DNA of 13,417 nucleotides from Clostridiales bacterium (GCA_012519645.1 JAAYPU010000181.1:1-13417), one strand, 5' to 3'; positions 1 through 6,789 are shown, numbered from the stretch's first letter. Translations and numbers: made by a program. The notes: generated by a model not told the origin, from the letters alone.

Positions 1-11
1 AATTTCCTCAA

Positions 12-264
12 ACTGAAAACTGAAAACTGAAAACTGAAAGATAAGGAAGGCTTTTGCATTTCATGCAAAAGCCTATTTTTATTTTTGCTTTGCTCCTGCG
101 GAGCAGTAAACGAACTGATAACTGATAACTGAAAACTGACAGTTAAGGTTGACTTTGTTTTACAAAGTCAAATTTTTTAAGAATTGCACTTTATACAAAA
201 TCATCCTTAACTCTTAGTTCTTAGTTCTTAGTTCTTAGTTACGGAGACCTGAAACCTGACACCT
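12..264. repeat. Repeat cluster 1: heptad arrays and hairpins
   Basis: The left intergenic region is a mosaic of 7-bp tandem arrays. These are ACTGAAA x4 (12-39), ACTGATA/ACTGAAA/ACTGACA x4 (114-141), TTAGTTC x4 (214-241, minus-strand ACTAAGA type), and GAGACCT/GAAACCT/GACACCT (244-264). Between them lie perfect hairpins: an 11-bp stem at 49-59/63-73 followed by a T-rich stretch, a 6-bp stem with a TGC triloop at 91-105, and a 10-bp triloop stem at 149-158/162-171. I see no ORF here. Bases 1-11 cannot be classified because the window starts inside the region. The first hairpin plus T-rich tail could also terminate a transcript coming from the left. Confidence 0.85.
114..241. repeat. Heptad-flanked repeat module A
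   Basis: This module has a plus-strand heptad array (114-141), a 72-bp core, and a minus-strand heptad array (214-241). The core is bounded by the perfect inverted pair AGTTAAGG (141-148) and CCTTAACT (205-212). Inside is the hairpin GACTTTGTTTTACAAAGTC (151-169), then an AT-rich stretch. Bases 141-190 match the reverse complement of 12809-12858 at 46 of 50 positions by hand alignment, so this is a dispersed, orientation-independent repeat. No transposase is present. It resembles a miniature non-autonomous element, but no target-site duplication could be defined. Confidence 0.7.
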
Positions 265-269
265 TCTTA

Positions 270-326
270 CGAATAATGATATTCGGAATGCATATAATCT
301 AATTATATAAAATATCCGTTTGGATA
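270..326 (+). promoter_or_regulatory. Promoter of the SufS-like gene with two dyads
   Basis: A perfect -10 hexamer TATAAT lies at 293-298, with a TG dinucleotide two bases upstream. The -35 region is poor. A dyad CGAATA-ATGA-TATTCG (270-285) covers the -35 position, and a second dyad TATCC-GTTT-GGATA (313-326) lies just downstream of the expected transcription start. Both are plausible operator sites, but neither matches a motif I can name with confidence. Confidence 0.4.
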
Positions 327-356
327 AAAAAAGAGATCAGGAGTTGATTATATACG

Positions 357-1697
357 ATGGAAAATCTCGAACTTAGTGCATATCTCAGAAGTCTGGTCAT
401 AGGTACTGAAACGCAGGTGCCTATTACAGGCGGTCAATTTGTTCCTGCTATAAATTTTGATAATGCAGCCACCACTCCCCCGTTTGTATCGGTTATGAAG
501 GGTATAACAAATTTTGCTCCCTGGTACTCATCTATTCATAGGGGTAAAGGTTATAAGTCAAGGATGACATCGAATATTTACGAAGAAGGGCGTCATATTA
601 TCGGGGATTTCGTAAAAGCAGACCCATCTAAAGACGTCATTATTTATACAAAAAATACAACAGAGTCAATCAATATGCTTGCCTACATCATGTCGGAAGA
701 ACATAAAGGGAAAGTAATACTTTCCACTGAAATGGAACATCTTGCAAATGATTTGCCTTGGCGTGACAAGTTTTTAGTAGATTACGTCAGTGTAGATGAA
801 AAAGGATATTTGTCTTTAGATGACTTGGAATTTAAACTTAAGAAATACAGGGGAAAAGTTCACCTGGTAGCGGTTACCGGCGCTTCTAATGTAACCGGAT
901 ATATTAACCCATATTATGAAATTGCCAAAATGACTCATAAATATGGTGCGAAAATATTGTTAGATGGTGCACAACTGGTTCCCCATGTGCTTGTTGATAT
1001 GAAGCCATTTGCTTCTGACGAGCATATAGATTATTTAGTGTTTTCCGCACATAAAATGTACGCCCCATTTGGAGTAGGAGTTTTAGTAGGCCCAAAGGAG
1101 ACATTTGAGAAAACACAGCCCGTTTATAAGGGCGGCGGAGATGTTCGTTTGGTTTCCAAAGACTTTATTGAATGGGATTTGCCTCCATTCAAAAATGAAG
1201 CAGGGACACCAAACATTATGGGTGTTATGGCATTAATAGACGCTATAAAAACTTTAAACAGGACTGATTTAAATAAAATCCATGAGTATGAAAATGGACT
1301 TATACATTATGCTATGGATAAATTAAAAAAAATTCCGGGTGTATCTCTTTACGGATATTCTTCAGATAATCAGCCGAAGGTAGCCCTTGTTTCTTTTACA
1401 ATAGAAGATATTCCTCATAATATGATAGCCGAAATATTATCACGCCATTCGGGTATTGCCATTAGAGACGGTTTATTCTGCGCTCATACCTATGTTCAAA
1501 GATTACTGAATTTGACCGGTCAAGAGTTAAACTATTATCGTACACATCCGGATGTTACTCTGCCGGGAATGATAAGAATAAGCTTTGGATTATACAATAA
1601 TTATGAGGAAATTAACAGATTCATAGAGGTTATATATAAAATTGCAGGCAATAAAAGGCAGTATGTTCAAAAATATAAAAAATATGTCATTGATTAG
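357..1697 (+). CDS. SufS-like class V aminotransferase (cysteine desulfurase family)
   Basis: This is a cytosolic PLP enzyme of 446 residues in the SufS/CsdA branch of class V aminotransferases, which release sulfur from cysteine as an enzyme-bound persulfide. Visible motifs in order are the N-terminal NFDNAATTP (33-41), SSIHRG (58-63), the PLP-stacking His128 in EMEHLAND, Asp203 and Gln206 in LLDGAQ, the Schiff-base Lys233 in SAHKMYAPFG, and Cys375 in RDGLFCAH, aligned with the SufS persulfide cysteine. The C-terminal RISFGLYNNYEEI matches the family's RxSxxxYNxxEE. It is about 40 residues longer than usual, mostly from an N-terminal extension. AGGAG (339-343) precedes the ATG. No SufU, IscU or other suf gene adjoins it, so the sulfur acceptor is unknown. 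A related lyase or transaminase activity is possible; the family call is firm and the exact reaction is not. Confidence 0.85.
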   Translation: MENLELSAYLRSLVIGTETQVPITGGQFVPAINFDNAATTPPFVSVMKGITNFAPWYSSIHRGKGYKSRMTSNIYEEGRHIIGDFVKADPSKDVIIYTKNTTESINMLAYIMSEEHKGKVILSTEMEHLANDLPWRDKFLVDYVSVDEKGYLSLDDLEFKLKKYRGKVHLVAVTGASNVTGYINPYYEIAKMTHKYGAKILLDGAQLVPHVLVDMKPFASDEHIDYLVFSAHKMYAPFGVGVLVGPKETFEKTQPVYKGGGDVRLVSKDFIEWDLPPFKNEAGTPNIMGVMALIDAIKTLNRTDLNKIHEYENGLIHYAMDKLKKIPGVSLYGYSSDNQPKVALVSFTIEDIPHNMIAEILSRHSGIAIRDGLFCAHTYVQRLLNLTGQELNYYRTHPDVTLPGMIRISFGLYNNYEEINRFIEVIYKIAGNKRQYVQKYKKYVID

Positions 1698-1720
1698 ATA
1701 AAATATATATTTATTATCTG

Positions 1721-1757
1721 AAAATGCTGTGTTTAATTCTATTAAACACAGCATTTT
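1721..1757 (+). terminator. Intrinsic terminator after the SufS-like gene
   Basis: A perfect 15-bp stem pairs 1721-1735 with 1743-1757 around a 7-nt loop. It begins with AAAA and ends with TTTT, so it may work in both directions. It lies 23 bp after the stop codon. Confidence 0.75.
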
Positions 1758-1912
1758 AGTTAAAATAATTATTTATACATAAAATAAAGTAAAATAATAT
1801 CGAAAAATTCAAACTATTGATATATAATGTTATTAATAAACAGTATTAAGTTACGCAGATAATGCAAGTTTAAAATGCAAAGGTGCTACAACATAAAAGG
1901 AGGGAGACCTTT

Positions 1913-4012
1913 ATGTCCAAGATTACATTTAAATTCATGTCCATTGTTTCAATTCTGATGATTGTTGCTTTTCTATTGATAGCCGGTGTTTTTTTCACAA
2001 CATCATCGAAAATAATCATCACATTAGTTATGGTACTCATTTTTCTGGCTGTAAATGCTATTATATTTATTCTTACTAAAAAGTTAATTGGAAACCCAAT
2101 ACATAAAATCCTTGATGTTACAGAGGCATTAGCTATAGGAAACACAGAGAATAAAATTCAAGTTAAGGGTAATGACGAAATTTCTGCGCTTATGAATTCA
2201 ATAAACAAGGTGTCCGAAGGCATAAAACAGCAGGCATTATTTGCAGATAAAATATCTCAGGGGGAAGTGGAGATATCAATTGAACCTAAATCGAATAAAG
2301 ATTTATTATCCATAAGTATGCAAAAGATAGTTGAAACATTACAAGCACTCATAGAGGGCGGGCGAATATTGACAATAGCAGCAGCTGAAGGTGATTTTAC
2401 TGCAAGAGGGAATTCCGAAATATTCCAAGGCGGGTTTAATAAGCTGGTCAGAGGTTTTAACGTTATTATGGGTACGCTTGTTGGGCATTTTGATAATGTG
2501 CCAATGTCTATAGCCTTTATTGATAAGAATTATGAAATCAAGTATGTAAACAATAAAGTGGCTGAAATACTTAATATGGACAAGAAAGAGATAATCGGCA
2601 GGAAGTGCTACGAATTATTGCATTTGGATGTATGTAATAGTGAATTATGTCCTGCAAGATCATCATTTGAAAAGGATACTACCGTAGAAAGAGAAGCACA
2701 ACAAGGTTCGAAGTACTTCTCAATTAAAACGGTTCCATACAAGGACCGAGAAAATATAGTCGGTGTTATGGAGCTGATTATCGATCATACAGAGGAAAAG
2801 AAAGCTGTTATAGCTACTGAAAAACGTGCTAAATTCCAAGCCATACATGCTCAAAGATTACAGCAATCCCTTGAAAAACTGGCTAACTGTCAATTAGATA
2901 TAGATACCGAAATAGACGAAGCAGATGAGGATACGGAAATAATAAGATCAAATTATTTGAGACTCAATAACAGCTTGAAGGCTACTACAGAAAGCTTAAA
3001 AAGCTATATCGAAGAGCTTTCCGATATTCTTGCAAAAATGGCAGGCAGAAACTTCAATATAACTATAGAAAGAGAGTATTTAGGTGATTTCAGCGAATTA
3101 AAGGATTCTATCAATCATATAGTTGAACAATTGAGCTCTGTTCTGATGGAAATTAGAAATGCCGCAGAACAGGTGGAAACAGGATCTGAGCAGGTTGCAA
3201 TTTCAAGTCAAAGTCTGTCTCAGGGTGCATCGGTGCAGGCGAGCTCAGTCGAAGAAATCAGTGCTACCGTTACTCAAGTTGCAGAACAGATAAAAGAAAA
3301 TGCGGCAAATGCAACAAAAGCAAATACGCTGTCAATTAAAGCAAAAGAAGATGCCCAAAGCGGAAATGCTCAAATGGCACATATGCTTAGAGCAATGAAT
3401 GAAATTAATGAATCATCTAAGAATATTTCTAACATTATAAAAGTAATAGATGAAATTGCCTTCCAAACAAATATACTTGCTCTTAACGCAGCAGTAGAGG
3501 CTGCAAGAGCAGGAGAACACGGAAAAGGCTTTGCAGTCGTAGCGGAAGAAGTAAGAAACTTAGCAGCGAGAAGTGCAAAAGCTGCGAAGGAGACAACAGA
3601 TTTAATAGATAATTCCATCAAAAAGGTGGAAGAAGGTTCTACTATTGCAAAGGAAACTGCAGAGGCATTGGATAAGATAGTAAAAGGTGTTACTGATGCA
3701 GTAGAGATCGTAGGTCTGATTGCAGAAGCATCTAACCAGCAAGCAGTTGCAATGTCTGAGATCAATCATGGAATCGAACAAATTTCCAGCGTTACACAAA
3801 GCAATACTGCAACAGCTGAGCAGAGTGCATCTGCAAGTGAAGAAATGGCCGGACAAGCGTTGATGCTGAAAAGTATGATTGAAGAATTTGAATTTAAACA
3901 TGTCACAACTAAAAAATTAGCCGGAAACTCGCAAAATACTAAAAAAATAGGCGGACCTAAAAAGAACTCTCCTGAAATATCATTAGAGGATGATCATTTC
4001 GGAAAATACTAA
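1913..4012 (+). CDS. Methyl-accepting chemotaxis protein with internal PAS domain
   Basis: This is a chemoreceptor of 699 residues. Two membrane helices (about 8-28 and 34-54) are separated by only about five residues, so there is no extracellular sensor domain. A HAMP region follows (about 55-107), then a second HAMP-like linker (about 110-190), a PAS domain (about 196-300), and a long signalling coiled coil. The coil contains the CheA/CheW-binding tip starting DEIAFQTNILALNAAVEAA at residue 513. The PAS domain holds Cys232, Cys241 and Cys246 (C-x8-C-x4-C). Sensing is therefore probably cytoplasmic, possibly redox, metal or small-ligand. The start at 1913 is chosen because AAAGGAGGG (1896-1904) sits directly upstream; the in-frame GTG at 1883 lies before that site. 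A TATAAT (1823-1828) may be its -10. The gene is isolated, with no che or flagellar gene in view. Confidence 0.93.
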   Translation: MSKITFKFMSIVSILMIVAFLLIAGVFFTTSSKIIITLVMVLIFLAVNAIIFILTKKLIGNPIHKILDVTEALAIGNTENKIQVKGNDEISALMNSINKVSEGIKQQALFADKISQGEVEISIEPKSNKDLLSISMQKIVETLQALIEGGRILTIAAAEGDFTARGNSEIFQGGFNKLVRGFNVIMGTLVGHFDNVPMSIAFIDKNYEIKYVNNKVAEILNMDKKEIIGRKCYELLHLDVCNSELCPARSSFEKDTTVEREAQQGSKYFSIKTVPYKDRENIVGVMELIIDHTEEKKAVIATEKRAKFQAIHAQRLQQSLEKLANCQLDIDTEIDEADEDTEIIRSNYLRLNNSLKATTESLKSYIEELSDILAKMAGRNFNITIEREYLGDFSELKDSINHIVEQLSSVLMEIRNAAEQVETGSEQVAISSQSLSQGASVQASSVEEISATVTQVAEQIKENAANATKANTLSIKAKEDAQSGNAQMAHMLRAMNEINESSKNISNIIKVIDEIAFQTNILALNAAVEAARAGEHGKGFAVVAEEVRNLAARSAKAAKETTDLIDNSIKKVEEGSTIAKETAEALDKIVKGVTDAVEIVGLIAEASNQQAVAMSEINHGIEQISSVTQSNTATAEQSASASEEMAGQALMLKSMIEEFEFKHVTTKKLAGNSQNTKKIGGPKKNSPEISLEDDHFGKY

Positions 4013-4039
4013 TAAGGACAGTAAATTATAGTTTTTATT

Positions 4040-4072
4040 AAAAGCTCTCAATTAAGTTGATTGAGAGCTTTT
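4040..4072 (+). terminator. Intrinsic terminator after the chemoreceptor gene
   Basis: A perfect 13-bp stem pairs 4040-4052 with 4060-4072 around a 7-nt loop and ends in TTTT. It lies 27 bp after the stop codon. Confidence 0.8.
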
Positions 4073-4128
4073 ATCATAATTATTTTATTACATAAAAAAA
4101 GATGATTAATATTAAAGGAATAAAATGC

Positions 4129-4157
4129 TTGATATATGGGGATTTATATGATATATT
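4129..4157 (+). promoter_or_regulatory. Sigma-A type promoter of the zinc-ribbon gene
   Basis: TTGATA (4129-4134), exactly 17 bp, then TATATT (4152-4157): each hexamer matches the vegetative consensus at five of six positions. The predicted start near 4164 gives a leader of about 100 nt before the ATG at 4263, unusually long for a 60-codon gene and long enough to hold the leader hairpin. Confidence 0.6.
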
Positions 4158-4194
4158 TAATTTGTTAAATAATTATGGATATTAGTTCTTGTGC

Positions 4195-4256
4195 CCTCCT
4201 AAATTTTATTGGAGTGAAGTATAAAGAATGCTAAGGTCCAGGTAAATTTTAGGAGG
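4195..4256 (+). promoter_or_regulatory. Leader hairpin sequestering the ribosome-binding site
   Basis: CCTCCTAAATTTTA (4195-4208) pairs with TAAATTTTAGGAGG (4243-4256), 14 positions with one mismatch. TGGA (4210-4213) and TCCA (4237-4240) extend the stem after a small bulge. The complete Shine-Dalgarno AGGAGG (4251-4256), 6 nt before the ATG, is paired with CCTCCT. In the folded form the ribosome-binding site would be closed. This is the layout of an RNA thermometer or a protein- or ligand-controlled translational switch; which of these is not visible. Confidence 0.6.
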
Positions 4257-4262
4257 AAAAAA

Positions 4263-4445
4263 ATGGCTGACAAAATCATAGTATGCAAAGATTGCAACAG
4301 CGAATTTACTTTTACTGAAGGAGAACAAGCTTTCTACAAAGAAAAAGGATTCGAAAATGAACCACAAAGATGTCCTGATTGCCGTAGAGCAAGAAAGCAA
4401 CAGAGAAATAATAACAGAAGTTATTCAAATAACGACAAGTGGTAA
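4263..4445 (+). CDS. Small zinc-ribbon domain protein
   Basis: This is a 60-residue cytosolic protein of the probable zinc-ribbon family seen in many Firmicutes. Two Cys pairs, Cys8/Cys11 (CKDC) and Cys37/Cys40 (CPDC), can bind one zinc. Between them is the family signature FTEGEQAFYKEKGF. The C-terminal tail is basic and Asn-rich (RARKQQRNNNRSYSNNDKW), which suits nucleic-acid contact. The molecular function of the family is not established. It is transcribed alone between its own promoter and a terminator, and its ribosome-binding site lies in the leader hairpin, so translational control is likely. Confidence 0.85.
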   Translation: MADKIIVCKDCNSEFTFTEGEQAFYKEKGFENEPQRCPDCRRARKQQRNNNRSYSNNDKW

Positions 4446-4447
4446 GT

Positions 4448-4477
4448 AAAAGGAGAGGTTGACTCTCCTTTTTTTAT
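4448..4477 (+). terminator. Intrinsic terminator after the zinc-ribbon gene
   Basis: A perfect 10-bp stem pairs AAAAGGAGAG (4448-4457) with CTCTCCTTTT (4463-4472) around a 5-nt loop, and the T run continues to 4477. It starts 3 bp after the stop codon. Confidence 0.85.
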
Positions 4478-4541
4478 AATATACGCAAATAAATGAATAT
4501 TATAACTAAAAGTAGTTTTTATATTTTTTTGGAGGGTACAT

Positions 4542-5387
4542 ATGATCAAGCTTGGAGAAATTCAGAGTTTAAAAATTTCCAGAATGGCCTCCGTAGGTGC
4601 ATATCTTTTTTCAGAAGACTATCCTAAAGAAGAAATATTATTACCTTTGTCGCAAGTACCTCGGGAGAAAAACCCGGGAGATAATATTGATGTATTTGTA
4701 TATAGGGATTCTAAAGACAGACTTATTGCGACAGTAAGAAGACCTTTATTGACTCTTGGACAGACAGGAGAATTAAAAGTATCAGAAGTATCTGATATTG
4801 GAGCCTTTTTAGATTGGGGACTTGAGAAGGATCTGCTGCTGCCGTTTAAGGAGCAAGCATGCAGAGTAATCAAAGGGAATTCATATTTGGTTGGTGTATA
4901 TATAGATAATAGTGATAGATTATGTGCTACCATGAATGTATATAAAATGTTAAAGAGTAATTCGCCTTATTCGGCCGGTGACAAAGTGGAAGGAAAAATA
5001 TATCTTATAAAGAAGGACATGGGCGCTTTTGTAGCAGTAGACAATCAATATCATGGTCTTATTGCATTAAATGAATTGTATGGGAAATATCAATGCGGAG
5101 ATAGAATCGAAGCAAGGGTCGTAAAAGTAAGGGATGACGGTAAGTTAGATCTATCCTTGAGAGAAAAGGCATATAAACAAATGGACTCGGATGCGAAAAT
5201 AATACTTAAAGAGCTGATTGAGAATAACGGCATATTATATTTGAACGATGACAGCAGTCCGGAAATAATAAATAAAAGGCTAAATATGAGCAAACGCGCA
5301 TTCAAAAGAGCTGTTGGCAGGTTATTGAAAGAGGATATGATATTGTTTACGGAAAACGGAATAAAGCTTAAAAGTAATGGTGATTAG
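4542..5387 (+). CDS. cvfB: CvfB-type S1 RNA-binding protein
   Basis: This 281-residue cytosolic protein matches the CvfB/YitL family in length and layout: three S1-type OB folds followed by a winged helix. The first S1-like unit spans about 1-65, the second about 75-130 (GELKVSEVSDIGAFLDWG), and the third, most canonical, about 145-208 (GDKVEGKIYLIKKDMGAFVA to KLDLSLRE). The C-terminal winged helix (about 215-281) includes NMSKRAFKRAVGRLLKEDMI. Family members bind RNA and affect post-transcriptional regulation; in Staphylococcus aureus CvfB influences virulence-factor expression. GGAGGG (4531-4536) precedes the ATG by 5 nt. It lies directly after the zinc-ribbon terminator; a TATAAT at 4476-4481 overlaps that terminator's T run and could be its -10. 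Confidence 0.9.
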   Translation: MIKLGEIQSLKISRMASVGAYLFSEDYPKEEILLPLSQVPREKNPGDNIDVFVYRDSKDRLIATVRRPLLTLGQTGELKVSEVSDIGAFLDWGLEKDLLLPFKEQACRVIKGNSYLVGVYIDNSDRLCATMNVYKMLKSNSPYSAGDKVEGKIYLIKKDMGAFVAVDNQYHGLIALNELYGKYQCGDRIEARVVKVRDDGKLDLSLREKAYKQMDSDAKIILKELIENNGILYLNDDSSPEIINKRLNMSKRAFKRAVGRLLKEDMILFTENGIKLKSNGD

Positions 5388-5499
5388 TTAATTTAAATAT
5401 AACAATACCAAATAAACTGTTTAAACCTGACAAATTTAAGGTAAATTATAATTGATAAATAAAAAATTAATAATAAATAATAAAAAGGAGGATTTTATT

Positions 5500-5829
5500 A
5501 TGCTTTGGAAATGTACTGTTTGCGGAATGACTGTTGAGGGGAATGATGCACCCGATAAATGTCCTAAATGTGGTGCTCCAAAAGAAAAATTTGTCCAGTT
5601 ATCTGAGGAAGAAGCGAAGAAAGTATATGTATCTGAAAGAACTAATGATATACATATGGAAATCATTGGATACTGTGACAAGATATTCAGACTGTGTAAA
5701 GAAGGAATCGATTTAGATTTGGACCCGCCATGTGTTGCTTTATTTAATAATGCAAAAGATGAAATATATACTATAAAACAACGATCAAAAGCAGAAATTG
5801 CCGGACATGTCGGTAAAGGAAAATGGTAG
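5500..5829 (+). CDS. Rubredoxin-like domain protein
   Basis: This 109-residue protein opens with a rubredoxin-type iron site: Cys5 and Cys8 (CTVC), then Cys21 and Cys24 (CPKC), with the sequence between them of the short rubrerythrin type. The remaining 80 residues are a mostly helical region with three further Cys (in GYCDK, RLCKE and PPCVA) that I cannot assign to a known family; it may carry a second cofactor or an electron-transfer interface. The start at 5500 follows AAGGAGG (5485-5491); an in-frame TTG at 5452 lies upstream of that site and is rejected. The rubrerythrin start follows after 13 bp, so the two genes form a unit, and this protein may supply electrons to rubrerythrin. TATAAT at 5447-5452 may be the -10. 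Confidence 0.8.
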   Translation: MLWKCTVCGMTVEGNDAPDKCPKCGAPKEKFVQLSEEEAKKVYVSERTNDIHMEIIGYCDKIFRLCKEGIDLDLDPPCVALFNNAKDEIYTIKQRSKAEIAGHVGKGKW

Positions 5830-5842
5830 GCAGGTGTATATC

Positions 5843-6376
5843 ATGGAGTTAAAAGGAAGCAAGACAGAAAAAAACCTAAGAGAAGCTTTTTCGGGATAAT
5901 CAGAAGCAAGAAATAAATATACATATTTTGCTTCACGAGCAAAGAAAGATGGTTATGAACAAATTGCAGCGATTTTTCAAGAAACAGCTGATAATGAAAA
6001 AGAACATGCAAAGATTTGGTTTAAGCTATTAGAAGGAATTTCAACTACTGAAGAAAATCTTGTTGCAGCTGCAGCAGGTGAACATTACGAGTGGACAGAT
6101 ATGTATAATCGTTTTGCAGCAGAAGCTTATGAAGAAGGTTTTGATGATATAGCAAAACTTTTTGAGGGCGTAGCAAAAATCGAAAAGCTACATGAAGAAA
6201 GATATAAAAAATTACTGGAGAATGTCAGAGAAAATAAAGTATTTAAAAAAGATGAAGTGGTTATTTTTAAGTGCCGAAATTGCGGACATGAAATATCTTC
6301 AGATACCGCACCTGAAGTGTGTCCTGTTTGCGACCATCCGATGGCATATTTCCAGATCGAAGTACAGAACTATTGA
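5843..6376 (+). pseudogene. rbr: Rubrerythrin gene interrupted by one in-frame TAA
   Basis: The reading frame encodes a full-length rubrerythrin (177 codons) except that codon 19 is TAA (5897-5899). The start ELKGSKTEKNLREAFSG and what follows the stop, SEARNKYTYFASRAKKDGY, are typical of the family, which normally has Gly-Glu-Ser at this point. The lost Glu corresponds to Glu20 of Desulfovibrio vulgaris rubrerythrin, a diiron ligand. The other ligands are intact: Glu52 and His55 (NEKEH), Glu80 and Glu83 (GEHYEW), Glu114 and His117 (IEKLH), and the C-terminal rubredoxin cysteines (FKCRNCGH, CPVC). A single G-to-T change (GAA to TAA) explains it. Rubrerythrin reduces hydrogen peroxide in anaerobes. 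No start codon with a ribosome-binding site follows the stop; Met87 (6101) would make only a fragment. It may be a recent mutation or a sequence error. Confidence 0.85.
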
Positions 6377-6385
6377 TAGCATATT

Positions 6386-6422
6386 AAATAAGCAGAGTGA
6401 AAACCACTCTGCTTATTTTTTT
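6386..6422 (+). terminator. Intrinsic terminator after the rubrerythrin unit
   Basis: A perfect 14-bp stem pairs 6386-6399 with 6405-6418 around a 5-nt loop. A T run follows to 6422. It starts 10 bp after the rubrerythrin frame ends. Confidence 0.85.
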
Positions 6423-6440
6423 ATAGAAAATAGGGAGAAA

Positions 6441-6785
6441 GTTGAACGATGGTTGAACAATAGTTGAGCAATAGCAATTGATTTAAGATTTATGATTTAT
6501 GATTTATGATTGAATGTGGGAATTTGACTTTTGTCAAATTTTTTCCTGAATTACTCATTATTAATTCTCCTATGCACTATCCCTATCCCATGTGCAGATT
6601 GCCACGCTTCGCTCGCAATGACATCTATACTCTATACACTGGTGCTGCGCATCCATACACGATAAACGATAAACGATAACCGATACACCGATGCGAAGCA
6701 TCATCGGACTCCGGACGAACCCTAATCACTAGTCACTAATCACTAATCACTAATCACTTTTCCAGAGACCAAAGACCTGAGATTT
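6441..6785. repeat. Repeat cluster 2: 11-mers, heptad arrays and hairpins
   Basis: The region between two convergent genes is a mosaic without an ORF. In order it holds an 11-bp repeat x3 (GTTGAACGATG, GTTGAACAATA, GTTGAGCAATA, 6441-6473), GATTTAT-type heptads x4 (6480-6507), an 8-bp hairpin (6521-6528/6533-6540), and an ATTGC...GCAAT hairpin (6598-6619). Then come TCTATAC x2 (6624-6637), GATAAAC-type heptads x4 (6661-6688), GATGC-GAA-GCATC (6690-6702), CTAATCA x5 (6722-6756), and GAGACCA-type heptads (6765-6785). The stretch around 6533-6560 resembles the core of module A (GTCAAATTTTTT, then GAATT), so a degraded copy is likely. Confidence 0.85.
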
Positions 6786-6789
6786 GACA

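Noticed and set aside
12..264. CRISPR array
   Set aside because: Units are 7 bp, directly tandem and without spacers; no cas gene is present.
1883..1912. Chemoreceptor start at GTG 1883
   Set aside because: The AAAGGAGGG site lies after it and fits ATG 1913.
3370..3765. 131-residue minus-strand frame inside the chemoreceptor signalling domain
   Set aside because: It is a mirror of a regular coiled-coil coding region, a common artefact.
5411..5427. Terminator after cvfB (TAAACTGTTTA)
   Set aside because: The stem is only 5 bp of AT pairs without a proper loop or T run.
5446..5460. PerR box before the rubredoxin-like gene
   Set aside because: TTATAAT matches one half-site but the second half matches only about three of seven positions, and the DNA there is very AT-rich.
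5897..5899. Recoded amino acid at the rubrerythrin TAA
   Set aside because: Selenocysteine uses TGA and pyrrolysine TAG. TAA ends nadA, nadC, the chemoreceptor and other genes here, so reassignment is not supported.
6101..6376. Separate small rubredoxin-type gene starting at Met87 of the rubrerythrin frame
   Set aside because: There is no ribosome-binding site before it, and the frame continues upstream into a clear rubrerythrin with only one stop codon, so it is the tail of an interrupted gene.
6192..6467. 91-residue plus-strand frame running through the end of the rubrerythrin gene and its terminator
   Set aside because: It is out of frame with a recognisable protein, crosses a terminator and has no family features.
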